Shown here: positions 33,527-42,233 of the stretch, in pieces
How the letters are laid out: every line of letters begins with the position of its first letter
Position numbering within the stretch: position 1 is the first letter of the stretch
IMG/VR virus record: IMGVR_UViG_3300025127_000013
Coordinates: 62,001-126,000 of that record
Source of the DNA: a virus
Length of the DNA: 64,000 bases
Reading direction: 5' to 3' (one strand)
Notes under the pieces: generated by a model
Told to the model about the DNA's origin: nothing
Databases searched by the model: none
The model's input: the letters and a program-made list of their open reading frames with translations, nothing else
Position numbers and translations under genes: made by a program

Positions 33527-35248
33527 ATGGCATATAACAACAACAAAGGACCACAACACTCAGGCGACATTCAATTTGAAGGCGATCCTGATGAAACACA
33601 AATTGACTTTGAGAATGATTCTATAAAGCTTAAAACTGGTGGAACAGCCCAGTTAGACATTGGAAACACTAGAAGTGTTTTTGCCGGTGAAGTTAGCGGT
33701 TCATTATTTTCTGGTTCAACATTTCATGGAGATGGCTCAACACTTACGGGTGTTGGTGCGATGGATTCATTTGGTTTTGGTGCAGACGGCGGTTCAACTC
33801 AAACAATAACAAATGGAAATACTGCTAGAATTGCAGGCGGGACAGGCTTGACAACAACAGCAGGTGCTACAGATACCGTAACTGTTAATCTCGATGATAC
33901 ATCTGTCAGTGCAGGTTCTTATACATATACTTCTTTAACTGTTGATGCACAAGGTAGATTAACCGCTGCATCTAATGGTACCGCTCCGGCTCTTACTAGT
34001 GTTACCAATCAATCGGCTAATCGTGTAATAACCTCTGACGGTACTGGACAAGCAAATGCGGAAGCAAATCTTACATTTAATGGAACTGTATTATCCGTAA
34101 CTGGTGATATTTCTGGTTCTAGCACTCTTCAAGCCGTTGGTGCCACCACTCTCGGAAACACTTTAAATGTCAGTGGCACTGTTCAAGCAGCTCAAGCAAT
34201 CACAAGCTCCTTGGGAATACATGTAACAGGTTCCAGTCCTAAATTATCTATTGGCACAAAAGGTGGTCATAGCAACCAAGACGGAATGCTCTTTGTTAGA
34301 CCAACTGATGAAGCCGGCAACAATCATGTTTTGGCTTTGTTCCAAGGAGCTTCAGCAGACGGACAAAGAATTGCCTTTGCTGCCAGTGGCTCAGGCCAAG
34401 TTCTTATAGGTGGTGGACATATCGCCGGCGGTGTGCTTAGTGTTAGCGGATCGACAGCGGAAACATTAATAACTGCAAAAAGCGACTCACTTACCAATGC
34501 TTTTGAGGTTGCTGGAAATGGTAACACAAATGTTGCCGGACAACTGTCAGCATCACTTGGTATCACTGGTTCTGATGTCGCTCTAATCAGCAATACTCCC
34601 AATCTTTTCTTATCAAATAGTGCCGGCACCGGCTTAGGATTTATAGGGTACAATACTTCAGATAACTTACTATTGCAAAATAATGTAACCAACAAGCACA
34701 TAGTTTTTAAAACTAGCGATGCGGGTTCTATGAAAGAGGGTTTGAGAATTAATGGTGCTGTGCCTGAAGTTGTGGTAAATGAAGGATCGGATTCACTTGT
34801 TAACTTCCGTGTAGAATCAAATTCTAACACACATATGGTTTTTGTAGACGGTTCTGAAAATACAGTTGGAATTAATACAAGTAATCCATCTAATACTTTG
34901 GAAGTTACAGGCTCATTCCTTCTTAGCGGCTCTGCCCGTGCAAGTTACACAGTTCGACCGACGGCTGGTGCATATGCCGTGGCTGATACTGACAATGTTA
35001 TTATTTTCAATAACGGTTCTACTAGCACTGCAACATTGCCAACCATAACACACAATAATAGAGGCATCCAATATTATATTAAAAATATTGGAGGAGGAGC
35101 AGTTACGGTAACAGGCTCAACAGGTCAAGAACAATTTATTGATGGACAACAAACTTTATCTCTTACTCAGGGTGATTCTGTCAAACTTATCGGACATGAG
35201 CTTTTGAGTGGCTTTGCTTGGTCGATTCTTTCATATTACAATGTATAA
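33527..35248 (+). CDS. Fibre-like protein 5 (long tail-fibre type), 573 aa
   Basis: Longest member of the family. It begins Met-Ala-Tyr-Asn-Asn-Asn-Lys-Gly. The shaft has phage-fibre signatures such as Phe-His-Gly-Asp-Gly-Ser-Thr-Leu-Thr-Gly-Val (about residue 70), Leu-Thr-Phe-Asn-Gly-Thr-Val-Leu-Ser-Val-Thr-Gly and Asn-Thr-Leu-Glu-Val-Thr-Gly-Ser-Phe. The C-terminal ~85 residues (Tyr-Tyr-Ile-Lys-Asn-Ile-Gly-Gly-Gly-Ala-Val-Thr-Val, Phe-Ile-Asp-Gly-Gln-Gln, Ser-Val-Lys-Leu-Ile) match the shared domain. A receptor-binding or fibre role fits the repeats. Confidence 0.65.
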   Translation: MAYNNNKGPQHSGDIQFEGDPDETQIDFENDSIKLKTGGTAQLDIGNTRSVFAGEVSGSLFSGSTFHGDGSTLTGVGAMDSFGFGADGGSTQTITNGNTARIAGGTGLTTTAGATDTVTVNLDDTSVSAGSYTYTSLTVDAQGRLTAASNGTAPALTSVTNQSANRVITSDGTGQANAEANLTFNGTVLSVTGDISGSSTLQAVGATTLGNTLNVSGTVQAAQAITSSLGIHVTGSSPKLSIGTKGGHSNQDGMLFVRPTDEAGNNHVLALFQGASADGQRIAFAASGSGQVLIGGGHIAGGVLSVSGSTAETLITAKSDSLTNAFEVAGNGNTNVAGQLSASLGITGSDVALISNTPNLFLSNSAGTGLGFIGYNTSDNLLLQNNVTNKHIVFKTSDAGSMKEGLRINGAVPEVVVNEGSDSLVNFRVESNSNTHMVFVDGSENTVGINTSNPSNTLEVTGSFLLSGSARASYTVRPTAGAYAVADTDNVIIFNNGSTSTATLPTITHNNRGIQYYIKNIGGGAVTVTGSTGQEQFIDGQQTLSLTQGDSVKLIGHELLSGFAWSILSYYNV

Positions 35249-35288
35249 TAAATTGTGACCATTAAAAACTGCTTTCCGTTCATAATAA

Positions 35289-35299
35289 TACTATTTATT
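35289..35299 (+). promoter_or_regulatory. Candidate late promoter motif TACTATTTATT
   Basis: It lies in the 82-bp gap before the scaffold gene, 31 bp upstream of its ATG, with a TTAGGAG ribosome site downstream. Strong match to the consensus and clearly non-coding. Confidence 0.55.
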
Positions 35300-35330
35300 T
35301 CTGAATTATTGTCAATTTAGGAGTAAATTC

Positions 35331-36569
35331 ATGTCTAACCTTCTTAACGAATCCATCGTGGATGCAAAAGCACTTCGCGAATCAGCATTAAAAAATGCTG
35401 AATCTGTTGTTATTGAAAAGTATGCCGATGAGGTAAAGAAAACACTAGAAAGCTTATTAGAGCAAGAAGAAGATTTAGGCATGGACACTCAACCTGCTGA
35501 AGAAGCAGTCGGAGCTAATGGTGCTGATGTGGTAGAAGATCAAAGTGATGATGTGCCACTTGCCGCAACTGACGGCTTGGGCGAAAACGAAGGCAACAAT
35601 CTTAACTCTATTCAGGAAGAAGGTGAAGATGTTGAAGTTACTTTGGATTTAGGTGCCCTTCAGGAAGCAATTGAAACTTTGGCTACTGACTTAGATGAAG
35701 AAATCGATTTGACAATTGAAGAGGAAAATTTGAATGAAGGTGTGCCGGAAATGACCCGTGCAGAAGCCGAAAAGAAGTTTGATAAAATTACTGATGATGG
35801 ACCCGGCGATATGTCAATCGGACATAACGGTGACAAAACTCAAATGATTAAAATTGTAAGTGAGTCCGCCACAGAAGAATTAGATGAAGAAATTGATGTT
35901 GATCCTGTGGATGATGATGCAGCGAAGGCTGCAGCAGATGCTGAACAATCAAAAGGCTTAGATGAGGATGTTGACATGGATTCCTTGTTTAACTCTGTAA
36001 TGGAGAAGCTTACCGCAGATATGAACTTTGATTTGTCTGGCTGGGCCGGCCGCCCCACATCACAGATTAAGGACGAGAAAGAAAGAGAACTCGCCCATGA
36101 AGCCTCAACCGATAGTGAAGAAGAAGCAACACTTGAAGAAGAGCAAGAAGAACTTAATGAGTCCAACGAAGCACTTGAAAAGGCTCTCGAAAGTAATGAG
36201 AACCTTAAAGAAGAGTTGGTGAAGTATGAGTCTGCTATGGAACAACTTAAAGAAAATCTCTATGAAGTTAACCTTTCCAATGCAAGACTTCTTTATACGA
36301 ACCGTGTATTAAGAAATTCCTCCTTAAATGAGCGACAAAAAGATAAGATTGTCGAAGCAATTTCCGGTGCGGGTTCAGTCGCAGAAGCAAAAACAATCTA
36401 CGAAACACTTCAAAGCACAGTGGAGGCTAAGCCTAAGCGAAGCCCACAATCACTTAGCGAAGCAATTAGTAACAGGTCTTCTGTATTAACCGCGTCTCGT
36501 AAAGAGACCAAAGCAACTTCTCAGGATCCTTTTTCGGATCGTATGAGAAGACTAGCTGGAATTAAATAA
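35331..36569 (+). CDS. Prohead scaffold/core protein (gp22-like)
   Basis: A 412-residue, strongly acidic protein immediately before the capsid gene, where T4 has the gp22 core protein. It is rich in Glu, Asp and Ala, with an extended coiled coil at about 255-325 (Glu-Glu-Glu-Gln-Glu-Glu-Leu-Asn-Glu-Ser, then Leu-Lys-Glu-Asn-Leu) and a basic C-terminus ending Arg-Arg-Leu-Ala-Gly-Ile-Lys. Several Leu/Ile-x-Glu sites are available to the prohead protease. Family members form the core around which gp23 assembles and are degraded before packaging. The assignment is by position and character. Confidence 0.7.
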   Translation: MSNLLNESIVDAKALRESALKNAESVVIEKYADEVKKTLESLLEQEEDLGMDTQPAEEAVGANGADVVEDQSDDVPLAATDGLGENEGNNLNSIQEEGEDVEVTLDLGALQEAIETLATDLDEEIDLTIEEENLNEGVPEMTRAEAEKKFDKITDDGPGDMSIGHNGDKTQMIKIVSESATEELDEEIDVDPVDDDAAKAAADAEQSKGLDEDVDMDSLFNSVMEKLTADMNFDLSGWAGRPTSQIKDEKERELAHEASTDSEEEATLEEEQEELNESNEALEKALESNENLKEELVKYESAMEQLKENLYEVNLSNARLLYTNRVLRNSSLNERQKDKIVEAISGAGSVAEAKTIYETLQSTVEAKPKRSPQSLSEAISNRSSVLTASRKETKATSQDPFSDRMRRLAGIK

Positions 36570-36584
36570 CACAAATAACATATA

Positions 36585-36596
36585 AAAGGAGGTGAT
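36585..36596 (+). promoter_or_regulatory. Near-perfect ribosome binding site of the capsid gene
   Basis: AAAGGAGGTGAT is a 12-base complement of the usual 3' end of bacterial 16S rRNA. It stands ten bases before the ATG at 36603 if measured from GGAGG. No other gene in the window has so complete a match. Confidence 0.8.
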
Positions 36597-36602
36597 TTAA
36601 TT

Positions 36603-38411
36603 ATGTCTAGCATTATCGAAAGATTGACCGAAGGTGTTGTCAATCGTGATATGCGAGCTGAAGGTCATGCTCTTCTTTCCAAGTGGGAGAAGACAGGACT
36701 TCTTGAGGGACTTGACCAAGAGGTCTCCCGCAAGAACATGGCTCGCTTGCTTGAAAACCAAGCAAAGGAATTGCTCCGTGAGAGTTCTTCCATGGCTGGT
36801 GGCGATGTCGAAGGTTTCGCCGCTGTAGCTTTCCCAATTGTTCGTCGTGTTTTCGCTGGCCTTATTGCCAACGATCTCGTCGCCGTTCAACCTATGAGTC
36901 TCCCATCGGGTCTCATTTTCTTCCTCGACTTTACTGTTGATGGAAGCCGTCCAACCCCTGCAAAGGATGGATATGCAGCTAACACTTCGTTCTACGGTGG
37001 CGGAGTTGTTGGATCGCAAATCACTGGTGGTGTCAGCTTGTCTGGCTTCAATGCAGAAACTGGTCCTTACGGACTTAACAACGGCTATGCATCGCCAACT
37101 GGTTCGCTCTTTGTGAAGTTTGAACAATTAGTTCTCGTCGCTTCGGGTGCTGTTGGTGCTAACGGAACTGATCCCGGTGGTGCCGATTATGATGGCTTGA
37201 CCACTGCTCAGCAAACTAAGCTCGATAAGCTTTGTAGCTACGACCCAGATCTCTCTGGTTCGATGGTTGCAGTTGTTGAAATGTCTGGTTCTTCCGCATT
37301 AAGACAACTTGCTCATGCTGATTTGGTTACCATTCACGGTGTTACTAACAGCACCAATGCTGGTGTTCTTAGAGTTGTCCGTCGTTTGACTCGTCTCTCG
37401 TCTGGCTCTACCACCAATGTACCCGGTGAAGCAGATTACAAGCTCACCATGGTTCTTGCACAAGCATCTGGTGCAGTTGCATTCGATGATGGTACTGCAT
37501 CTTCACTCATGGGTATTGCTACCGGCTCCAACGGATTTGATCTTCGCTTTGCGATTAATGATAATCTTACTGGTTCGGTTGCTCTTGGTTCCGTTATCGG
37601 TGCTAACACATTCGGTCTTGAAGGAAATGTTGATATTCCTGAAATTAACATCAAGGTCGATTCTCTTGCTGTTACCGCTCAAACCAAGAAGCTCAAGGCT
37701 AAGTGGACACCTGAATTGGGTCAAGACCTCAATGCATACCACAACCTTGATGCAGAAGTTGAATTAACTTCGATTCTTTCCGAGCAAATCGCTCTTGAAA
37801 TTGATCGCGAAATCCTTGAAGATCTCGTCGTCGGTGCAACCGCTGGTACCTTGTACTGGTCTCGCTCCCCCGGCTTGTTCGTCAACCGCGAAACTGGTGC
37901 TGAAATTGGTGCATCTTCGGCTGCCCCTGACTTCACCGGTACAGTTTCCGAGTGGTATGAAACCCTCATTGAAACAATCAATGATGTTTCTGCTCGTATT
38001 CACCGCAAGACTCTTCGTGGTGGTGCTAACTTCATCGTCTGTGGACCTGAAGTTGCCAACATCCTTGAGTTCACTGCTGGCTTCCGTGCTTCCGTCACTG
38101 CTGACGATGAGCGAGGTTCTGCCGGTGCGGTTAGAGTCGGTGCAATCAGCAAGAAGTTCGATGTATATGTCGATCCATACTTCCTCCGCAGTGTGATCCT
38201 CGTTGGTCGTCGCGGAACCTCTTTCCTTGAAAGCGGTTATGTGTATGCTCCATATGTCCCACTTCAAACTACACCAACAATCTTCGGACCTGAAGATTTC
38301 GTGCCCCGTAAGGGAGTCATGACTCGCTATGCGAAGAAGATGGTCCGTCCAGATATGTATGGATTAGTTGTCTGTCGTGGAATCATTGGAGAAGCTGGTT
38401 CAACTAGCTGA
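36603..38411 (+). CDS. Major capsid protein (gp23-like)
   Basis: A 602-residue capsid protein of T4 gp23 type. The N-terminal ~60 residues are a helical pro-region; Leu-Leu-Arg-Glu60 followed by Ser-Ser-Ser gives a prohead-protease site at the place where T4 gp23 is cut (after residue 65). Next comes the conserved Phe-Pro-Ile-Val-Arg-Arg-Val-Phe...Val-Gln-Pro-Met-Ser-Leu-Pro-Ser-Gly-Leu-Ile-Phe. The C-terminal half has Leu-Glu-Phe-Thr-Ala-Gly-Phe and Thr-Arg-Tyr-Ala-Lys-Lys. Codons are enriched for C-ending forms compared with its neighbours, fitting very high expression. A terminator follows. Confidence 0.92.
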   Translation: MSSIIERLTEGVVNRDMRAEGHALLSKWEKTGLLEGLDQEVSRKNMARLLENQAKELLRESSSMAGGDVEGFAAVAFPIVRRVFAGLIANDLVAVQPMSLPSGLIFFLDFTVDGSRPTPAKDGYAANTSFYGGGVVGSQITGGVSLSGFNAETGPYGLNNGYASPTGSLFVKFEQLVLVASGAVGANGTDPGGADYDGLTTAQQTKLDKLCSYDPDLSGSMVAVVEMSGSSALRQLAHADLVTIHGVTNSTNAGVLRVVRRLTRLSSGSTTNVPGEADYKLTMVLAQASGAVAFDDGTASSLMGIATGSNGFDLRFAINDNLTGSVALGSVIGANTFGLEGNVDIPEINIKVDSLAVTAQTKKLKAKWTPELGQDLNAYHNLDAEVELTSILSEQIALEIDREILEDLVVGATAGTLYWSRSPGLFVNRETGAEIGASSAAPDFTGTVSEWYETLIETINDVSARIHRKTLRGGANFIVCGPEVANILEFTAGFRASVTADDERGSAGAVRVGAISKKFDVYVDPYFLRSVILVGRRGTSFLESGYVYAPYVPLQTTPTIFGPEDFVPRKGVMTRYAKKMVRPDMYGLVVCRGIIGEAGSTS

Positions 38412-38438
38412 TCCTAGATCATAGCGAAAGTACAGTGT

Positions 38439-38466
38439 AAAGCCTCCGTTTTTTGACGGGGGCTTT
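38439..38466 (+). terminator. Terminator after the capsid gene
   Basis: Stem 38439-38448 with 38457-38466 (AAAGCCTCCG with CGGGGGCTTT, one G-T pair), loop TTTTTTGA. The U-tract is short because the stem itself ends in TTT. Confidence 0.75.
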
Positions 38467-38479
38467 CCTGTATGACAAA

Positions 38480-38508
38480 ACTACTTATGGGTAAGGCTAC
38501 AATTGTAG
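38480..38508 (+). promoter_or_regulatory. Late-motif variant plus 12-bp palindrome
   Basis: ACTACTTAT (38480-38488) resembles the variant at 32101-32111. It is followed by the perfect palindrome CTACAATTGTAG (38497-38508), which in RNA can form a short hairpin. Both lie between the capsid terminator and the gene at 38557. Confidence 0.35.
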
Positions 38509-38556
38509 TCTTTCCTATTATGTTTTTGACATGATTATAAATGGAGGGTTTTAAAC

Positions 38557-39012
38557 ATGGGAAGTAAAAGAATTGGCCTCGCGAGAGTAGAGGCCTTAAT
38601 TGAAAATTTAAAAAGAGAAATATCAATGGGTGCAGGTACTATTTTGTCTGGACTCAAAGGAGTACAGGTGATCACTACCTCAGTAACTGCGACTGATACC
38701 GGTGCTACTATTGAAGATGGTGTGTCGTTCGTTTCAGTTGATGCAGATAGTGATGCTAATCACATTGTTATTCTCCCAACACCAACACCGGGAACAATTA
38801 TTTATCTTACAGAAACTGGCACAACTGGTTATGAGCTTAGATCAAGCGACCCGGACAATGTTGCTATTAATGGCGGTTCCGGTGCCGCTGCTGAATCCGC
38901 AGTCCCGGGCACTGCTACATATGTTAGATGTGTATGTGTTAGTGCAACCTCTTGGATTGCAAATATGTTCGATGCAGATGGCGATGAAGCCAAGCTTCCG
39001 GCCGCTGGCTAA
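38557..39012 (+). CDS. Head decoration-like protein, 151 aa
   Basis: The leader GGAGGGTTTTAAAC before the ATG is almost the same as that of the gene at 30448. The N-terminus is a basic helix (Ser-Lys-Arg-Ile-Gly-Leu-Ala-Arg-Val-Glu-Ala-Leu-Ile-Glu-Asn), followed by Ser/Thr/Asp-rich beta sequence ending Trp-Ile-Ala-Asn-Met-Phe, a distant version of the C-terminal domain of the fibre-like family. Monocistronic unit between two terminators, directly after the capsid gene: an abundant capsid decoration or vertex protein is likely. Confidence 0.6.
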   Translation: MGSKRIGLARVEALIENLKREISMGAGTILSGLKGVQVITTSVTATDTGATIEDGVSFVSVDADSDANHIVILPTPTPGTIIYLTETGTTGYELRSSDPDNVAINGGSGAAAESAVPGTATYVRCVCVSATSWIANMFDADGDEAKLPAAG

Positions 39013-39049
39013 GAGCTTATCAGGCAAACAAATAAGTTTTCATACTTTT

Positions 39050-39086
39050 CCCCCTTCCCTTTCGGGTTGGGGGTTTTTCTTTTTTG
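39050..39086 (+). terminator. Terminator after the decoration gene
   Basis: Five C (39050-39054) pair with five G (39069-39073), and three C (39057-39059) with three G (39064-39066), around two T-T mismatches; then TTTTTCTTTTTT. Confidence 0.75.
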
Positions 39087-39095
39087 TTAATATAA

Positions 39096-39106
39096 CACTA
39101 TTTACT
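39096..39106 (+). promoter_or_regulatory. Candidate late promoter motif CACTATTTACT
   Basis: It lies ten bases past the terminator and 27 bp before the ATG at 39134, in a non-coding gap. Core ACTATTTA conserved. Confidence 0.5.
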
Positions 39107-39133
39107 TTACAGGTTTTATAGCGAGGATATATC

Positions 39134-39442
39134 ATGAACCCAAGAAAAAGATTAGCTCTCAAGCTTAAGGCAAGAGCACTTAACGAAGCAGCAGCAGCAG
39201 TTAACACTGGCACTGCTACCGGAACCACAACTGTAGATGATACTACAACTGGCACAACCGTTGGTACCTCAACTGGCACTACAGTCGGCACTACCACCGG
39301 TACAACCACCGACACGGAGACTGGTGCAACTACCGATACAGCGAGCGAAACGGTTGTAACAACTAGAAATACTAGAAAAGCTACCAAGACAACCAAAACA
39401 CGGGCCCGCAAGACAACTAAAAAGACAACTCAGAAAAAGTAA
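39134..39442 (+). CDS. Thr/Gly-rich low-complexity protein with basic ends, 102 aa
   Basis: The first ~18 residues are basic (Arg-Lys-Arg-Leu-Ala-Leu-Lys-Leu-Lys-Ala-Arg), the middle (about 22-78) is almost only Thr, Gly, Val, Ala, Ser and Asp in Gly-Thr-Thr-type repeats, and the end is a Lys/Arg/Thr-rich tail. The repeats use varied codons, so they are not recent DNA duplications. A flexible linker with a nucleic-acid-binding tail, or a cement protein threading between capsomers, would fit; no homologue recognised. It has its own late-type motif. Confidence 0.6.
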   Translation: MNPRKRLALKLKARALNEAAAAVNTGTATGTTTVDDTTTGTTVGTSTGTTVGTTTGTTTDTETGATTDTASETVVTTRNTRKATKTTKTRARKTTKKTTQKK

Positions 39443-39522
39443 ACTGAAATAGTTCAAAACTAATATTTTTTTAAACCGGTCATTGATCGCTTGTTTACTA
39501 ATTAATTTGAGGAACCTTTTAA

Positions 39523-40797
39523 ATGCCAACTAACCTTAGCCCTAAATCTCAAACAAGTGCCATTGTACTTACATCAACTGGTTCTGTCGATGATGTTTCA
39601 TCTGCGGTGCCCTTCGGCATATATACCGGCTCTGTTGAGTTCCTAAGCGGTGCTTCAGATCAGGTTGCCTATACCTTTAAAAAGCTTGGCGGTGATGTAG
39701 TTGACATTGAGCTTACAACTGCAAATGTTTATGCTGCCTATGAAGAGTCTGTTTTAGAATACTCTTATATTGTAAACTTGCATCAAGGCAAAAATACAAT
39801 ATCTAATGCACTTGGTAATGTCACTGGCACATTTGATCATCTTGGTGAAAGCATGAGTGGTCCAGTCAGTGCAAGTCTTAAATATCCAAGATTCCAAGTA
39901 CAACAGGCAAAAAGAATTGGTGATGCTATGTCTGCCATGGGTGGCTATGGCGGTACAATACAGCAATATTCCGCTTCTATTGATGGCACATCGGGACAAC
40001 AGGATTACGATCTTCAAGCCGTAATAGAATCTCAATCAACTAGTGGTGTTGACGACGACGGTAATGCTGTACCATTTGCTGGAAAGGTGGGCAATAAAAG
40101 AATAATTGTTAATAAAGTTTATTATAAAACACCAAGAGCAATGTGGAGATTTTTTGGTTACTACGGTGGAATAAATGTAATTGGTAATTATTCTACATAT
40201 GGCCAGTTTGCTGATGATTCTACCTTTGAGATCATACCAACATGGCAGAACAAGATGCAAGCAATTGCATATGAAGACTCGATTTATACCAGAACTTCGC
40301 ACTACTCATATGAAATAATAGATAACAAGCTTAGAATCTATCCCAGACCCGGAGACTTTGGCTTTGAGAATACTAGAAAGATATGGTTTAGATTCTACAT
40401 TGATGATCAGGATGTATTTAGCACTAATACTGGATATCAAGACGGAACAGATGGTGTAAACAACATTAATACCTTGCCGTATGGTAACATACCTTATGAG
40501 AACATTAACTCTATTGGTAAGCAGTGGATTAGAAAATATGCTCTTGCTCTTTGTAAAGAAATGCTTGGACAGATTAGAGGTAAGTTTACTACACTGCCCA
40601 TACCGGGTGAAAGTGTAACACTAAACCATTCTGAACTTTTATCACAAGCAAAGGAAGAACAACAACAATTAAAAGAAAAACTTATGGAAATGTTCAAGGA
40701 AGTTGAATACAAAGAGCTTGTCAAGTACGATGCAGAGTCTTCCGAAGCAACCGAGAAGATATTCAAAGCTTCTCCATTACCAATTTTTGTGGGGTGA
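39523..40797 (+). CDS. Neck/head-completion protein (gp13-like, tentative)
   Basis: A 424-residue protein preceded by GAGGAACC. It contains Tyr-Glu-Glu-Ser-Val-Leu-Glu-Tyr-Ser-Tyr (about 67-76), a Lys-Val-Tyr-Tyr-Lys-Thr-Pro-Arg-Ala-Met-Trp-Arg-Phe-Phe segment and, near the end, Ile-Arg-Lys-Tyr-Ala-Leu-Ala-Leu-Cys-Lys-Glu with Ile-Pro-Gly-Glu. That pattern recurs in T4-type neck proteins of marine myoviruses as I recall them. Its place between capsid and sheath genes fits gp13, which closes the portal after packaging. The 39443-39522 gap holds no clear signal. Confidence 0.55.
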   Translation: MPTNLSPKSQTSAIVLTSTGSVDDVSSAVPFGIYTGSVEFLSGASDQVAYTFKKLGGDVVDIELTTANVYAAYEESVLEYSYIVNLHQGKNTISNALGNVTGTFDHLGESMSGPVSASLKYPRFQVQQAKRIGDAMSAMGGYGGTIQQYSASIDGTSGQQDYDLQAVIESQSTSGVDDDGNAVPFAGKVGNKRIIVNKVYYKTPRAMWRFFGYYGGINVIGNYSTYGQFADDSTFEIIPTWQNKMQAIAYEDSIYTRTSHYSYEIIDNKLRIYPRPGDFGFENTRKIWFRFYIDDQDVFSTNTGYQDGTDGVNNINTLPYGNIPYENINSIGKQWIRKYALALCKEMLGQIRGKFTTLPIPGESVTLNHSELLSQAKEEQQQLKEKLMEMFKEVEYKELVKYDAESSEATEKIFKASPLPIFVG

Positions 40798-40802
40798 TAT
40801 AA

Positions 40803-41291
40803 ATGTCAGACGAATGGAACAGACCAGAACAGCCGCCACCCCCCTTGTTTTTAGGTAAGAAAGAGAGAGACCTTGTTAAACAAGTTAATGATGAGCTTAT
40901 TGAGAAAGTTGTTGGTCAGCAGATTCTGTATTATCCAATTGATATGGAACGGACAGACTTCCATGACATGTATGGCGAGGCAATTGAAAAGACATTCTTG
41001 CCACCCATAAGAATTTATGCCCTGATTAAAGTTGAAGAAGAAACAACATCTTACCTTGAAGGTGTGGGGGTTGATTCAGATGCTATGATTAATGTATACT
41101 TCCATAAGAGAAGGCTAAATGATGATCAGGATGTTTTTGCTAGGCAAGGTGACTTTGTTTTGTACGGAGAAGTTTATTACGAGATAGTTAAGTTATCATC
41201 GCCCCGTAAACTTTTTGGTCAAGTCGATCAAACATTTGAAACGATGGCTGTATGTAAACGAGCTAGAAGAGGATTATTTGATGCTACCTGA
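40803..41291 (+). CDS. Neck protein (gp14-like, tentative)
   Basis: A 162-residue protein 5 bp after the previous gene. It has Tyr-Pro-Ile-Asp near residue 46, Tyr-Gly-Glu-Ala-Ile-Glu-Lys-Thr-Phe, and later Gln-Gly-Asp-Phe-Val-Leu-Tyr-Gly-Glu-Val-Tyr-Tyr-Glu-Ile-Val before Lys-Leu-Phe-Gly-Gln, the layout of head-tail joining proteins. With the previous gene it would form the connector to which the tail attaches. Overlaps the next gene by 11 bp. Confidence 0.55.
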   Translation: MSDEWNRPEQPPPPLFLGKKERDLVKQVNDELIEKVVGQQILYYPIDMERTDFHDMYGEAIEKTFLPPIRIYALIKVEEETTSYLEGVGVDSDAMINVYFHKRRLNDDQDVFARQGDFVLYGEVYYEIVKLSSPRKLFGQVDQTFETMAVCKRARRGLFDAT

Positions 41292-42156
41292 TGATTTTGA
41301 TTTTGCACAGTTACCACCCAAGAAGAATAACTTTACTTTAAGAGAAATAGGTATGCTTGAGTCTTCTTTAGAAAGCATTGATTATTCTATCATGTCTTGG
41401 CTAAAAGAGGATTTAGAATTAAGTGCTAGAACAAATGCTGGTTATACCCGTGTTCCTGTTTTCTGGCAATCCCCAGAGAGATCATTTCAAGTAAAAGATG
41501 ATAAGTCCCTTAGAGACAAAGAAGGATCGATTATCTTGCCTGTTGTGAGCATCGAGAGAACCGGCATAGTCAAGGATCCAGCCATGAAAGGGTCTTTTCA
41601 AGCTCATCTTTTTTCCAATGATGGTGATGGCCGCACTGGCAGAATGGTCATAGCTAAGAAAATAAAGCAAGATAAAACCAGAAACTTTGCTGTAGCAGCC
41701 GGTTCAAGGAACATAACCGGTGCACCCGGCCAAAGAAACTTTCCCAGAGTGAATCATAAAATTGTAATTCAAACATTATCTATTCCAATCCCTGTGTATG
41801 TTAATTTGGAGTATAAGATTACACTAAGAACAGAGTATCAGCAACAAATGAATTCTCTGATGGAGCCATTTATTGCAAGAACAGGACAGATTAATTCTTT
41901 CCTGCTGAGACGAAATGGACATATTTATGAGGCTTTTATAGATCAAAACTTTGCTCACAATAATAATGTAGCAACTCTTAACGAAGAAGTTCGCATGTTT
42001 GAGACAGATATAACAATTAGTGTTTTAGGTTACTTAATTGGCGAAGGCGACAACGATGATCGAGAGTTAGTTAAGCGAGAAGAAAACTTTGTCGAAGTAC
42101 AATTTCCAAGAGAAAGAGTTCCACTTCCCGGGGAAGCAAGCTTTTTTGACGACTAA
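41281..42156 (+). CDS. Tail completion/sheath-terminator protein (gp15-like, tentative)
   Basis: The start is ATG 41281, preceded by AGAGGA, overlapping the previous gene. The 291-residue product has Ser-Ile-Pro-Ile-Pro-Val-Tyr-Val-Asn-Leu-Glu-Tyr-Lys-Ile-Thr-Leu-Arg-Thr-Glu-Tyr-type beta sequence (about 170-190), followed by Gln-Gln-Met-Asn-Ser-Leu-Met-Glu-Pro-Phe. Length and position just before sheath and tube match T4 gp15 (272 residues), which caps the tail and binds the neck. The assignment rests mainly on gene order. It ends in Phe-Phe-Asp-Asp, similar to the end of the sheath protein. Confidence 0.5.
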   Translation: MLPDDFDFAQLPPKKNNFTLREIGMLESSLESIDYSIMSWLKEDLELSARTNAGYTRVPVFWQSPERSFQVKDDKSLRDKEGSIILPVVSIERTGIVKDPAMKGSFQAHLFSNDGDGRTGRMVIAKKIKQDKTRNFAVAAGSRNITGAPGQRNFPRVNHKIVIQTLSIPIPVYVNLEYKITLRTEYQQQMNSLMEPFIARTGQINSFLLRRNGHIYEAFIDQNFAHNNNVATLNEEVRMFETDITISVLGYLIGEGDNDDRELVKREENFVEVQFPRERVPLPGEASFFDD

Positions 42157-42210
42157 ATCAGGAAGTGAACATTATTTTGTTGTTTCTCTTCCTCCTTTTG
42201 AAGATGAAAA

Positions 42211-42221
42211 TACTATTTAAG
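42211..42221 (+). promoter_or_regulatory. Candidate late promoter motif TACTATTTAAG (sheath)
   Basis: In the 118-bp gap before the sheath gene, 53 bp upstream of its ATG. Non-coding context and no -35 box. Confidence 0.55.
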
Positions 42222-42233
42222 TTATGATATACA

